Positions 48,029-56,992 of a DNA stretch of 64,000 nucleotides are shown piece after piece. Source of the DNA: Nocardia anaemiae NBRC 100462 (GTDB lineage: Bacteria > Actinomycetota > Actinomycetes > Mycobacteriales > Mycobacteriaceae). The notes below the pieces were generated by a model that did not search any database, was not told where the DNA came from, and worked only from the letters and a program-made list of their open reading frames with translations. The stretch spans positions 124,001-188,000 of the forward strand of contig NZ_BDAZ01000001.1 of NCBI RefSeq assembly GCF_001612725.1, given 5' to 3'. The translations under genes and the position numbers were made by a program. How positions within the stretch are numbered: the first letter of the stretch is position 1; each line of letters opens with the position of its first letter.

Positions 48029-48692
48029 CTGCCGCACAGCAATCGACACCCTCGCACCGGGTGCAGCCTGTGCGACAGCACCACACGGTGCGCGCCACCG
48101 GATTCCACCGCTGGGTAGTGCGCGCGGCGCATGCTTTGTGACGGTGCCACACGTTGTCCGCCAACAGTTTCTGGCCGCGGCATCAGCCGCGCGAACGCGA
48201 CAACAGTCGCCAGCGCCGTGATCGGCGAGCATGCCCGAGATTCGGCTGGCGCATAGGGAGGCGCGTAGCGGCCAGCCTGTGCGAGTCGGAGCCCGCCGCG
48301 TCCAAGAATTCCGCGACGCACAGGTAGTGAGTGCCGCGCATAGGGTGCAGCCTGTGCGAGGTGATGATTGGTTGTGCACCAGCAGATTCCACTGCGAGTA
48401 CCGCAGTCGCCATCGTCGTCCACCGTCGTGCCCCACGATTTGGCTGGCGCATAGGTAGTGAGCATGGCGCATAGGGTGCGGGGTTTGCGAGGTAGTGAAG
48501 GGGTGTGCGGCAGCGGCCTGGTGCGGTGGATGTTGGCGAGGACTCGAGGTGCGCCGGTGTGGAAGGCCTGCAAGGGACGCTTTCGGCGAGGACCAGTGGT
48601 GTGGTGGCTCGGAAGGATGAGCTGATGCCCGCCGTCCGTCATGGACCCCACGCCGCGCAGGTCCTCCGCGAGCAGTGCCCGGCCAGGGGCGG
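48029..48692. repeat. mixed degenerate repeats between convergent EspI-like and LysR genes
   Basis: Two kinds of decayed repeat. At 48029-48510, words such as CTGCCGCACAG, CCTGTGCGAG (48067, 48276, 48351), GCGCATAGG (48249, 48336, 48447, 48467) and GCGAGGTAGTGAA recur, the same vocabulary as the 95-bp units at 26408. At 48545-48690, two segments (around GGAAGGC 48561 and GGAAGG 48611) resemble the 3' coding end of the LysR gene (GGAAGGC at 48725). No credible gene. Confidence 0.55.
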
Positions 48693-49589
48693 CTATTCGG
48701 CGGTGACTTCGGCTGCGGCGGTGCGGAAGGCTTGGAGGACGGTGGCTATGGCGGGGCGGGTGGCGGCGTGCGGGCGGGTGGCGAGTTCGTAGAGGCGGGC
48801 GGCGCGGACGCCGGAGAGGCGTAGCACGGCGAGGTTCGGGTGGGCCACGGCCCAGCGGGGCATCAGGGCGACGCCGTAGTTCGCGGCGACGAGGGTTTCG
48901 ATGACGCGGAAGTCGTTGAGGCGCTGGGCAATACGGGGTTGAACGCCGGTCATGGTGGCGATGGAGCGCAGCACGTCGTCGACCGGGAAGCCGCCACGCA
49001 CGCTGAGCCAGGTTTCCTCGGCGAGCTCGGCCGGGGTTACCTCGGTGCGAGTCGCGAGCGGATGGGTCGGTGCGACAACGACATCGGTGGGTTCACGCAT
49101 GATGACGGTGGTGCTGACGCGAGGGCCCGCGATACCCGGCGAGCGCTCGTCGCGGTGGGTGAGGACGATGTCATAGTCGGCGAGCAGGCGCGGCACTTCA
49201 CTCGGCGGCAGATCCTCGTCACGGGCGACGACCTCGACACCACTGTCGGCCAGCGCGAGCAGCACCCGCGGCAGCAGCAGCGCCGCGCCGGACGGGAACA
49301 GCGCGACCCGGACGCGACCCCGCGCGGACCCGCGGTAGTGCGCCATCTCCGCCACCGCCCGGTCCATCGCGGCAAGCACCTCATCGGCACGCACAACAAG
49401 CGCCTGCCCCGCGTCGGTCAGCCGGACTCGGCGGCCGTCCGGTTCCAGCAGCGGTACGCCCGCCTCCTTGGCAAGCACCTTGAGCTGCTGCGATACCGCG
49501 GACGGAGTCATCGAAAGAGCGTCGGCGACAGCAGCGATCGTCCCGCGATCGGCGAATTCACGCAGTACACGCAGCCGCTCGACCGCCAT
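48693..49589 (-). CDS. LysR-family transcriptional regulator
   Basis: 298 residues from the chosen ATG: HTH MAVERLRVLREFADRGTIAAVADALSMTPSAVSQQLKVLAKEAG, then a periplasmic-binding-like effector domain (VRVALFPSGAALLLPRVLLALAD to PRWAVAHPNLAVLRL). The frame stays open to an ATG at 49727, but the extra 46 residues are Pro-rich and atypical, so the family start is preferred; neither has a strong ribosome-binding site. Divergent from the EamA transporter, its likely target. The A/T-rich gap at 49735-49790 should hold the operator. Confidence 0.82.
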   Translation of the reverse strand: MAVERLRVLREFADRGTIAAVADALSMTPSAVSQQLKVLAKEAGVPLLEPDGRRVRLTDAGQALVVRADEVLAAMDRAVAEMAHYRGSARGRVRVALFPSGAALLLPRVLLALADSGVEVVARDEDLPPSEVPRLLADYDIVLTHRDERSPGIAGPRVSTTVIMREPTDVVVAPTHPLATRTEVTPAELAEETWLSVRGGFPVDDVLRSIATMTGVQPRIAQRLNDFRVIETLVAANYGVALMPRWAVAHPNLAVLRLSGVRAARLYELATRPHAATRPAIATVLQAFRTAAAEVTAE

Positions 49590-49799
49590 CGGCGGCCCAA
49601 CCCGCACGTTCTCCGGCGCCGCTACCTGGGCGGTCGGAGGTACTGATGTCGACGCCGGGACGACATCACGGTTGCCGGTGTTGCGCACCGATCGCGGGGT
49701 GGGTGGGTACGGACCGCCGAAAACCATTAAGCGATGCTACATCGATAGTGCATATTTATTCGATTGTTCTTATTGGTTTTATTACCCAAGATAAGGAAC

Positions 49800-50768
49800 G
49801 TGACCAATCGTGACCGCATGCTCGGGCTTACCGTTGTGCTGCTCTGGGGGCTGAACTTCATCGCTATTCGGGTCGGGCTGGATCACTTTCCGGCGTTCTT
49901 TTTCGCTGCGCTGCGGTTCGCGGTGATCGCGGTGCCGGTATTGATGTTCGTACCGCGTCCGCAGGTGCCGCTGCGGTGGTTGCTGCTGTATGGGATCGGC
50001 TTCGGGATTCTGCAATTCGCGTTCCTGTTCACCGCGATGCGCACGGGCATGCCGACCGGGTTGTCCTCGCTGGTGCTGCAATCCTCCGCGCCGTTCACAG
50101 TCGTACTGGGTGCGCTGTTCCTGCGCGAGCGGCTGCGCTGGACGCAGCTGTTCGGCATCGGCGTCGCGGTGGCGGGCATTGTGGTGATCGGGCTCGATCG
50201 CGCACAGCATGCAGCGCTGCTGCCGGTGGTGCTGACGCTGGCGGGCGGTCTCGGTTGGGCATTCGGCAATATCGGCTCGCGCTTGGCCACGGCGTCCGGC
50301 GATGTCAATCCACTGCACCTGACGCTGTGGATGACAGTCGTGCCGCCCATCCCGATGTTCGCGCTGTCGGCATTCATCGAAGGACCGACGACCGGCCTGC
50401 AGGCGTTGACCGACGTCACGTCCCCCGGTGGCTGGCACGCCTTGCTCGGCCTCGCCTACATCGTCGCGCTCGGCACCATCGCGGGCTCTGGCCTGTGGAC
50501 CTACCTGATGAGCCGATACCCGGCCAGCACGGTCGCGCCCATGTCCCTGCTGGTCCCGGTGGTCGGCATCCTCGCCGCCTGGGCTGCGTTCGGCGAGGAC
50601 CCGACACCGCTGTCGCTGCTCGGCGGGGCCATCGTGATCGCAGGTGCGTTCGCGGCAACGAAGTCGGGTCGCCGCGATGCGAATACCGAAGCAGCAGCGC
50701 AGATTTCGCCCTCGCCACCGGTGTCGGAGTCGCCCCTCGGCAAGCAATACCGATTGGTGGAGGCCTGA
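49800..50768 (+). CDS. EamA/DMT-superfamily transporter
   Basis: 322 residues with ten membrane helices in two EamA repeats (MLGLTVVLLWGLNFIAIRVGLDHFPAFFFAALRF; second repeat from LTLAGGLGWAFGNIGSRLA). Predicted metabolite exporter of the O-acetylserine/cysteine or amino acid type. GTG with AAGGA just upstream, or ATG 49818. Divergent LysR gene suggests a regulated exporter pair. The cytosolic tail (SPLGKQYRLVEA) overlaps the start of a tandem array. Confidence 0.85.
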   Translation: MTNRDRMLGLTVVLLWGLNFIAIRVGLDHFPAFFFAALRFAVIAVPVLMFVPRPQVPLRWLLLYGIGFGILQFAFLFTAMRTGMPTGLSSLVLQSSAPFTVVLGALFLRERLRWTQLFGIGVAVAGIVVIGLDRAQHAALLPVVLTLAGGLGWAFGNIGSRLATASGDVNPLHLTLWMTVVPPIPMFALSAFIEGPTTGLQALTDVTSPGGWHALLGLAYIVALGTIAGSGLWTYLMSRYPASTVAPMSLLVPVVGILAAWAAFGEDPTPLSLLGGAIVIAGAFAATKSGRRDANTEAAAQISPSPPVSESPLGKQYRLVEA

Positions 50769-51120
50769 GCCAACCACCATGCGGTCAGTGATGGAACCGA
50801 CTTCGACCCACCCGGAGCCGGAACCGCCCTCGGCAGACACCCCCGCTTGATGGAAGCCCGAGCCAACCACCATGCGGTCAGCGATGGAACCGACTTCGAC
50901 CGCGCCCTGGAACCGGACCCCTCGCCAGACAACCCCACTCGATCGAAGCCCGAGCCAACCACCATGCCGTCAGCGATGGAACCGACTTCGACCGCGCCCT
51001 GGAACCGGACCCCTCGCCAGACAACCCCACTCGATCGAAGCCCGAGCCAACCACCATGCCGTCAGCGATGGAACCGACTTCGTCCCCGGGAGCCGCAGCC
51101 GCCCCTCGGCAGGACCCCTG
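50732..51120 (+). repeat. four 92-93 bp tandem repeats starting in the 3' end of the EamA gene
   Basis: Units begin at 50763, 50856, 50948 and 51040 (spacing 93, 92, 92). Shared core: GAGCCAACCACCATGC-GTCAG-GATGGAACCGACTTCG. Units 2 and 3 are almost identical. The block just before each unit (CCCCTCGGCA..., 50732 in the gene; CCCTCGGCAGAC, CCCTCGCCAGAC later) is also repeated. In unit 1 the core carries the EamA stop TGA; later units have CGA at that place. 51121-51470 has no gene or clear repeat. Confidence 0.8.
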
Positions 51121-51470
51121 TCAGTACCGGCCACAGTCATCGCGCGGCCATTTCCGCCTCGCCAACACAGCCTGCGATAGACAGCTCATCCCAGCCGCAC
51201 GCGATTTACCTGCCACCTTCCGCCGACACCGCCACAACTACGCCCTGACCTGCGAAGTTTGCGTACAACCCCCGGTTCCAGAAACCAACTCGGCCTGGTC
51301 GCACCGCCCGGTAATGTCTGCCCCGCCGTAATCGTGACCTGGTCGAATGCGAGGCCGACCAGGTCCAAGCGGCGGCGGCAGGGGTGGGTCGGACCACCCA
51401 TAAGCAGTCGCTTTACAGTGTTTGGCGGCGGTAGAGATCGGTCCAAAGGCTTAGGGCAGCAAAGAAGCGC

Positions 51471-53246
51471 ATGGCACATCAACAGTGGACCGTTTCGCGA
51501 AGAACGATGCTTCGCGGCACGGTCGCAGCGGGGGTAGCGACGGCTGGGGCGCTGACGGTTGGCGGGCTCAGACCGGCGCATGCCGCGGGCAGTCCCGGCG
51601 GCGGGCGGGTCGCGGTGCTCGGCGGTGGGGTCGCGGGGTTGACCGCGGCGCACGAGTTGGCCGAGCGTGGATTCCAGGTCACCGTATTCGAAAGACGTGC
51701 ACTCGGCGGCAAAGCGCGCAGCATTCCGGTGCCGGGCAGCGGGTCGGGCGGACGGCCGGATCTGCCCGGTGAGCACGGCTTCCGCTTCTTTCCCGGCTTC
51801 TACCAACACATTCCGGACACCATGCGGCGAATTCCGTTCGCGGGCAATCCGGATGGCGTCTGGAATAATCTGATCGGCGTGCCGGAGGCACGTTTCGCCC
51901 GCCGCGGCGGCGATGATTTCCGACTTCCCTTGGGCCCCAAGGCCCGCACCAATTTCAGCCCGGACGCATTCCGCGAAACCATGGGCGCGGCAATCGCGAC
52001 GGCCCTGAGAATGCCCGCCGACGAGGGCGCCTACTTCGCCGATCGGCTGCTGGTCTTCAACTCCAGTTGCGACGCCCGGCGGCTGGGGCAGTGGGAATTC
52101 ACCTCATGGCGTGATTTCGTCGGCGGCCACCAGCGCTCGCACGAATTCCGTGCCCTGCTCTCGCGCACGCTGACCAGCATCATGGTCGCCGCGAAGGAGG
52201 ATGTGGCCAGCGTCCGCACCATCGGCACCATGGGCGAACAGTTCCTTGGCAACCCTTTCGAAATCGGCAATGACGGCGCACTGGATCGGGTGCTGAACGG
52301 TCCGACCAATTCGGTGTGGATCGACCCATGGGTGCAGCGACTGCGCGACCTCGGTGTGGAATTCGCACTCGGGGCCGAGGTGCGCGGGCTGCAGGTGCGC
52401 GATCGGCGGATCGCCGCGGCCCGCATCGTCGATGAAAACGGCGCTCAGCGCAGCATCGACGCCGACTATTTCGTGGTCGCGCTGCCCGCCGAACAGGCCC
52501 GCATGCTGTGGTCGCCCGATGTGCTCGAGGTGCGCCCGGAATTGGCGGCGATGGATCGGCTCTTCGTCGACTGGATGAACGGAATCCAGTTCTATCTGCG
52601 TAGGCCGATGGATATTTCACACGGTCACACGGCCTATATCGATGCCCCGTGGTCACTCACCTCGATCACCCAGAATCAGCTGTGGACGCGCAAACTCACC
52701 GAATTCGGTGACGGCACGGTGCAGGACTGCCTTTCGGTCGATATCTCCGATTGGAACTCCCCCGGCATGCTCTACGGCAAGCCCGCCAAGGAGTGCACCC
52801 GCGAGGAAATCGCGCGCGAGGTGTGGGCGCAGCTGCGGGCGCATCTGAACGATCGCGACGACCTGTTGCGCGATGCCGATCTGCATTCCTGGTTCCTCGA
52901 TCCGGGTATCAGCTGGCAGGAGTCCCAGCGGCGCAATGCCAATGCCGATCCGCTGCTGATCAATACCGCCGGGTCATGGGAGTGCCGACCGGAAACCCAC
53001 GGCGCGCTCGAAAACCTGTTCCTGGCAGGCGATTACGTGCGCACCAATGTCGATCTGGCAACCATGGAGGGCGCCAACGAATCCGCGCGCGACGCGGTCA
53101 ACGCCATTCTCGACGTTTCGGGTTCGAATGCCGAACGCTGCCGCAAATTCACCCTCTACCGGGCCACCGAATTGGAGCCACTGCGCCGCATCGATGCCGA
53201 CCGCTATGCCGCGGGCCAGCCCAACCTGTTCGATGTCCGACTGTGA
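51471..53246 (+). CDS. Tat-exported FAD-dependent oxidoreductase (amine oxidase/phytoene desaturase-like)
   Basis: 591 residues. Twin-arginine signal SRRTMLRGTVAAGVATAGAL, ADP-binding VAVLGGGVAGLTAAHELAERGFQVTVFE, then GGKARS and EHGFRFFPGFYQHIPDTMRRI; the C-terminal FAD motif is NLFLAGDYVRTNVDLATMEGA. Resembles hydroxysqualene dehydroxylase/carotenoid-type flavoproteins. Substrate unknown; active in the cell envelope. Not operonic with the following PPOX gene for certain (66 nt gap). Confidence 0.85.
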   Translation: MAHQQWTVSRRTMLRGTVAAGVATAGALTVGGLRPAHAAGSPGGGRVAVLGGGVAGLTAAHELAERGFQVTVFERRALGGKARSIPVPGSGSGGRPDLPGEHGFRFFPGFYQHIPDTMRRIPFAGNPDGVWNNLIGVPEARFARRGGDDFRLPLGPKARTNFSPDAFRETMGAAIATALRMPADEGAYFADRLLVFNSSCDARRLGQWEFTSWRDFVGGHQRSHEFRALLSRTLTSIMVAAKEDVASVRTIGTMGEQFLGNPFEIGNDGALDRVLNGPTNSVWIDPWVQRLRDLGVEFALGAEVRGLQVRDRRIAAARIVDENGAQRSIDADYFVVALPAEQARMLWSPDVLEVRPELAAMDRLFVDWMNGIQFYLRRPMDISHGHTAYIDAPWSLTSITQNQLWTRKLTEFGDGTVQDCLSVDISDWNSPGMLYGKPAKECTREEIAREVWAQLRAHLNDRDDLLRDADLHSWFLDPGISWQESQRRNANADPLLINTAGSWECRPETHGALENLFLAGDYVRTNVDLATMEGANESARDAVNAILDVSGSNAERCRKFTLYRATELEPLRRIDADRYAAGQPNLFDVRL

Positions 53247-53312
53247 TCGATCTCCCCTCGTAGGAACGTAATTCGATCGTCGCCGACACCGTGCCGGTGC
53301 TTTGATCGAACT

Positions 53313-53954
53313 ATGGGCGAGCGCACCGACACCAATCAGATCACCGACCCGGCCGAGCTGCGGCAGTTGCTCGGGGAGGTCATGCCGCGAGCCGCGACGA
53401 AGGAGCGCGTCGCACTGCATCCCCGCGATCGCGACTGGATCGCGGCGACCCCGTTCATTGTCCTGAGTACCAGCGATGCCGACGGCAATTGCGATACCTC
53501 ACCGAAGGGCGATCCGCCCGGCTTCGTCAAGGTGCTCGACGACACCACCGTCGCCATTCCGGAGCGGCCGGGTAACCGCAGGGCCGACGGCTATCTGAAT
53601 ATCCTCAGCAATCCGCACGTCGGGCTGCTGTTCATGATTCCGGGCCGCCGCGAGACGCTGCGCGTCAACGGCCGGGCCCGGCTGGTTCGCGACGCACCGT
53701 ATTTCGACGACATGGTGGTCAAGGGCCATCGGCCGATCCTGGCGATCGAGGTCGATATCGAGCAGATCTTCTTCCACTGCGCCAAGGCGTTCATCCGCAG
53801 TCACCTGTGGGAACCGGAGCAGTGGCCGGTCGACAATCTGCCCAGTGCGGCCCGGCTCGTCAAGGAGGTCCAGACCAATGTGACGGAGTCGGTGGAGGAG
53901 CTGGAGCGCTACTACTCGCCGGAAAACTATAACGCCAAGCTGTACCACGAGTGA
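53313..53954 (+). CDS. MSMEG_1061-type FMN-dependent PPOX flavoprotein
   Basis: 213 residues of the pyridoxamine-5'-phosphate-oxidase-like split barrel: FIVLSTSDADGNCDTSPKGDPPGFVKVLDD, IPERPGNRRADGYLNILSNPHVGLLFMIPGRRETLRVNGRARL. The C-terminal part FFHCAKAFIRSHLWEPEQWP is specific to the MSMEG_1061 branch. Probably a flavin- or F420-dependent reductase, substrate unknown. No ribosome-binding site is evident at the ATG. Confidence 0.88.
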   Translation: MGERTDTNQITDPAELRQLLGEVMPRAATKERVALHPRDRDWIAATPFIVLSTSDADGNCDTSPKGDPPGFVKVLDDTTVAIPERPGNRRADGYLNILSNPHVGLLFMIPGRRETLRVNGRARLVRDAPYFDDMVVKGHRPILAIEVDIEQIFFHCAKAFIRSHLWEPEQWPVDNLPSAARLVKEVQTNVTESVEELERYYSPENYNAKLYHE

Positions 53955-54025
53955 GTACGGTCACTGCGGCCGAGCGGGCGGGCCGCAGCGAATGCGCCGC
54001 CGAGCAGAACACATAGACTCGCGGC

Positions 54026-55261
54026 GTGGCAGACATAACGGTACGCGGGCGTCTCGCGCTGCGAGCGGCGGCGGCAGCGTCGTGGGCCTCGCAGAAGGCG
54101 GGCCGCGGCAAGGGCTCGATGATCGGCGGGCTGATCGCCCTGCAGATCGATAAGACGATCATGGATCAGCTTGGCCGTGGACGGCGCACCGTCCTGGTGA
54201 CCGGCACCAACGGAAAGTCGACCACCACAAGGATGACCACCGCCGCACTGAGCACCCTCGGCAAGGTCGCCACGCAGGCCGACGGCGCGAATATGGACGC
54301 GGGCATCGTGGCCGCGCTGAGCGCGCATCGCGGAACGCCGCTGGCCGCGATCGAGGTGGATGAACTGCATCTGCCGCACGTCACCGATTCGCTGAATCCG
54401 TCCGTGGTTGTGCTGCTCAATCTCAGCCGCGATCAGCTGGATCGGGTCGGCGAGATCAATATGATCGAGCGCAAGCTGCGCGCCGGACTGGCCAGGCATC
54501 CGCAGACCGTGGTGATCGCCAACTGCGACGACGTGCTGGTGACCTCCATCGCCTACGACCATCCGAATGTGGTGTGGGTCGCGGCGGGCAGCGGGTGGTC
54601 GATGGATGCGACGAGTTGCCCGCGCAGCGGTGAGCCGATCGTCTGGGAGGGCGCGCACTGGCGCAGCACCGGCACGGATTTCGAACGGCCCGAACCGAAT
54701 TGGTGGATCGACGGCGCGGAATTGGTGGGGCCAGACGGTATTCGGCTGCCACTGAAGTTGGCGCTGCCCGGACGGGCCAATAAGGGCAATGCCGCGCAGG
54801 CGGTCGCCGCGGCGGTCGCACTCGGTGCGGATCCGGCGGCGGCGGCGACCGCGGCGGGTACGGTGCGCGAGATCGCCGGTCGCTACCGGACGGTGCAGGT
54901 CGGCGAGCACGCCGCCCGGCTGCTGCTGGCGAAGAATCCGGCGGGCTGGCAGGAGGCGCTGTCGATGATCGAGCCCGATTCGGCCGGGCTGGTGATCGCG
55001 GTGAACGGGCAGGTGCCCGACGGCGAGGATCTGTCCTGGCTGTGGGACGTGCGGTTCGAGCATTTCGAGGGCGTGCAGGTGGTGGCCGCCGGTGAGCGCG
55101 CGACCGATCTCGCGGTGCGGCTGACCTATGCCGGAGTCGAGCACACCACGGTTCCGGATCCATTGCGCGCCATCGCATCCTGCCCGGCGGGACGGGTCGA
55201 GGTGCTGGCGAACTACACCGCGTTCCGCGATCTCAACCGCGATCTGGAGGAGCAGAGATAA
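54026..55261 (+). CDS. murT: lipid II isoglutaminyl synthase, Mur-ligase subunit MurT
   Basis: 411 residues. Mur-ligase P-loop TGTNGKST (59-66), central domain with LNLSRDQLDRVGE, and the C-terminal DUF1727 region. With GatD it amidates the D-Glu of lipid II to D-isoglutamine. The zinc-ribbon cysteines of staphylococcal MurT are mostly missing: only one Cys remains in the CPRSGEPIVW segment. TAGACT (54014-54019) ends 6 nt before the GTG, suggesting a leaderless mRNA. Same order as Rv3712-Rv3713. The stop overlaps gatD by one base (TAATG). Confidence 0.94.
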   Translation: MADITVRGRLALRAAAAASWASQKAGRGKGSMIGGLIALQIDKTIMDQLGRGRRTVLVTGTNGKSTTTRMTTAALSTLGKVATQADGANMDAGIVAALSAHRGTPLAAIEVDELHLPHVTDSLNPSVVVLLNLSRDQLDRVGEINMIERKLRAGLARHPQTVVIANCDDVLVTSIAYDHPNVVWVAAGSGWSMDATSCPRSGEPIVWEGAHWRSTGTDFERPEPNWWIDGAELVGPDGIRLPLKLALPGRANKGNAAQAVAAAVALGADPAAAATAAGTVREIAGRYRTVQVGEHAARLLLAKNPAGWQEALSMIEPDSAGLVIAVNGQVPDGEDLSWLWDVRFEHFEGVQVVAAGERATDLAVRLTYAGVEHTTVPDPLRAIASCPAGRVEVLANYTAFRDLNRDLEEQR

Positions 55262-56004
55262 TGGCAGCATCGCGTAGCGATTCGATGAGCGGCGGGCGCG
55301 AATCGACCGTGCGAATCGGGCTGGTGCTGCCCGATGTGATGGGCACCTATGGCGACGGCGGCAATGCGTTGGTGCTGCGGCAGCGACTGCGCATGCGCGG
55401 ACACGACGCGGAGATCGTCGAAATCACCCTGTCCGACCCCGTTCCCGAGTCGCTCGATATCTACACCCTAGGCGGAGCCGAGGATTCGGCACAGCGCCTG
55501 GCCACCCGGCACCTACAGCGCTACCCGGGGCTGCAGCGGGCCGCCGCGAAAGGCGCTCCGGTACTTGCCATCTGCGCGGCCATCCAGGTGCTCGGCCACT
55601 GGTACGAGACGTCCACCGGCGAGCGCGTCGACGGCGTCGGCCTCATCGATGTCACCACCTCCCCGCAGGCCAAGCGCGCCATCGGCGAGGTGACGACCAC
55701 GCCGCTGCTCCCCGGTCTCACCGCCGCCCTCACCGGCTTCGAAAACCACCGTGGCGGAACCAAACTCGGCGGCGATGCCACCGGTCTGGCGCACGTCACC
55801 CGCGGCGTGGGCAACGGTGTCGGCGACGGGTTGGAGGGCGTTGTCCAGGGCTCGACCATCGGAACCTACATGCACGGCCCCGCCCTCGCGCGCAATCCGG
55901 AACTCGCCGACTTGCTGCTCGCGCGCGTGCTCGGCGTGGATGAACTGCCCCCACTGCACCTGCCCGAAGTAGACCAACTCCGCCGAGAACGTTTGCGCGC
56001 CTGA
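55261..56004 (+). CDS. gatD: lipid II isoglutaminyl synthase, glutamine amidotransferase subunit GatD
   Basis: 247 residues, CobB/CobQ-type class I amidotransferase. Nucleophile Cys105 in VLAICAAIQVLGHWYE and catalytic His205 in GTYMHGPALARNPELAD are in place. It supplies ammonia to MurT. Start ATG overlaps the murT TAA; the conserved sequence begins at about residue 17 (VRIGLVLPDVMGTYGDGGNALVL), so the first 16 residues may be dispensable. Paired with murT as a single transcript. Confidence 0.94.
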   Translation: MAASRSDSMSGGRESTVRIGLVLPDVMGTYGDGGNALVLRQRLRMRGHDAEIVEITLSDPVPESLDIYTLGGAEDSAQRLATRHLQRYPGLQRAAAKGAPVLAICAAIQVLGHWYETSTGERVDGVGLIDVTTSPQAKRAIGEVTTTPLLPGLTAALTGFENHRGGTKLGGDATGLAHVTRGVGNGVGDGLEGVVQGSTIGTYMHGPALARNPELADLLLARVLGVDELPPLHLPEVDQLRRERLRA

Positions 56005-56115
56005 GCACTGAATCGGCTGATCCCGTAGCGGGCGCGATGTCCGGTATGCACAACGCGCCGCGCTTTCGCCGGGTGCTTCGGCGGATTACGCGGTGATGCA
56101 CGATACGCTCCCGCT

Positions 56116-56946
56116 ATGGCGACGATCACATCAGCGGAATCGGAACTGCTCGAGGAACAATCGACACCGGCCGATGGTCGGCCGTCGCTGATCAGTCGAC
56201 TACGGGCATGGCGGCCGCGCCCGCTACATGCTTCGGCGATCGTCACCGGTGTCGTCGCACTCACGTCATTCGAAATGTCGTTTGCCGCACTGCACGACCT
56301 GTCCGTGCGAAACCTGGTGGCCCCGGCACTGGCCGCGAATGTGCCGATCGCCATCGACGGACTGGTCATCGGTTCGATCATTGCCACCGCCACCTTCAAG
56401 CGGCATAGTTCGGCCTGGTGGTACGCCACGGCGCTGTTCGTCTTCTGGACCCTGGTGTCGGTGGCCGGAAATATCGAGTACGCGCGCGAAATCGGGGGTA
56501 GCCCCGTGTCTTTGTCGCTGTACGCCGGTATGCCGTTGACCATGCTGTTCGCGGTGCATCTCACCCTGATGCTGTTCGGGCGCGGACGCGACCGTGCACG
56601 TGCGGCGGAGTCCGCCGCAGCGCCGCAGGAGAATCACGCACCGGCAACACAAGAGAACCGCGCACCGGAGACGCAGGAGGCCCGCGACCAAGCGGCAGAG
56701 CGGGATTGGGCCACCGCGGTGGAAGAGGATTGGGACGACGCGGCAGGGGATTGGGATTCGGCACCGCACGAAGAGCGTGTCGTAACGCCGCGCGGTGCCG
56801 CGATCCTGGAGAATACCGACCCGCTGCCCGTCGCTCCGAAGAAGCTGCTGACCAGCACCCTGCCTGGAACAGCGGCATTGCCACGGATCACACCGACATA
56901 CGCGACCACCGGCGTGGGCGGCAAGACGAAGATCAACCCCCTCTGA
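56116..56946 (+). CDS. DUF2637 membrane protein
   Basis: 276 residues. Four hydrophobic segments between 45 and 160 (HASAIVTGVVALTSFEMSFAAL, LVAPALAANVPIAIDGLVIGSI, SSAWWYATALFVFWTLVSVAGN, YAGMPLTMLFAVHLTLMLFG) form the DUF2637 domain, often found on actinomycete plasmids and integrative elements. The remaining 110 residues are Glu/Arg/Ala/Thr-rich with repeated PATQENRAPETQE-like units. TACGCT (56104-56109) sits 6 nt before the ATG. Function unknown. The window shows no integrase or transfer genes, so the context is not a recognised mobile element. Confidence 0.8.
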   Translation: MATITSAESELLEEQSTPADGRPSLISRLRAWRPRPLHASAIVTGVVALTSFEMSFAALHDLSVRNLVAPALAANVPIAIDGLVIGSIIATATFKRHSSAWWYATALFVFWTLVSVAGNIEYAREIGGSPVSLSLYAGMPLTMLFAVHLTLMLFGRGRDRARAAESAAAPQENHAPATQENRAPETQEARDQAAERDWATAVEEDWDDAAGDWDSAPHEERVVTPRGAAILENTDPLPVAPKKLLTSTLPGTAALPRITPTYATTGVGGKTKINPL

Positions 56947-56992
56947 CTCGAAACTGCTTCAGCCACAATCGGACACGTCGATGGAGTAAGCG

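Noticed and set aside
49590..49727. N-terminal extension of the LysR gene to the ATG at 49727
   Set aside because: Adds a Pro/Thr-rich 46-residue segment not expected before a LysR helix-turn-helix; without a ribosome-binding site. Kept as an alternative only.
50769..51470. Open frames spanning the 92-bp repeats
   Set aside because: Frames exist only because the repeat lacks stops in some phases; composition is low-complexity Pro/Arg/Thr and there are no start signals.
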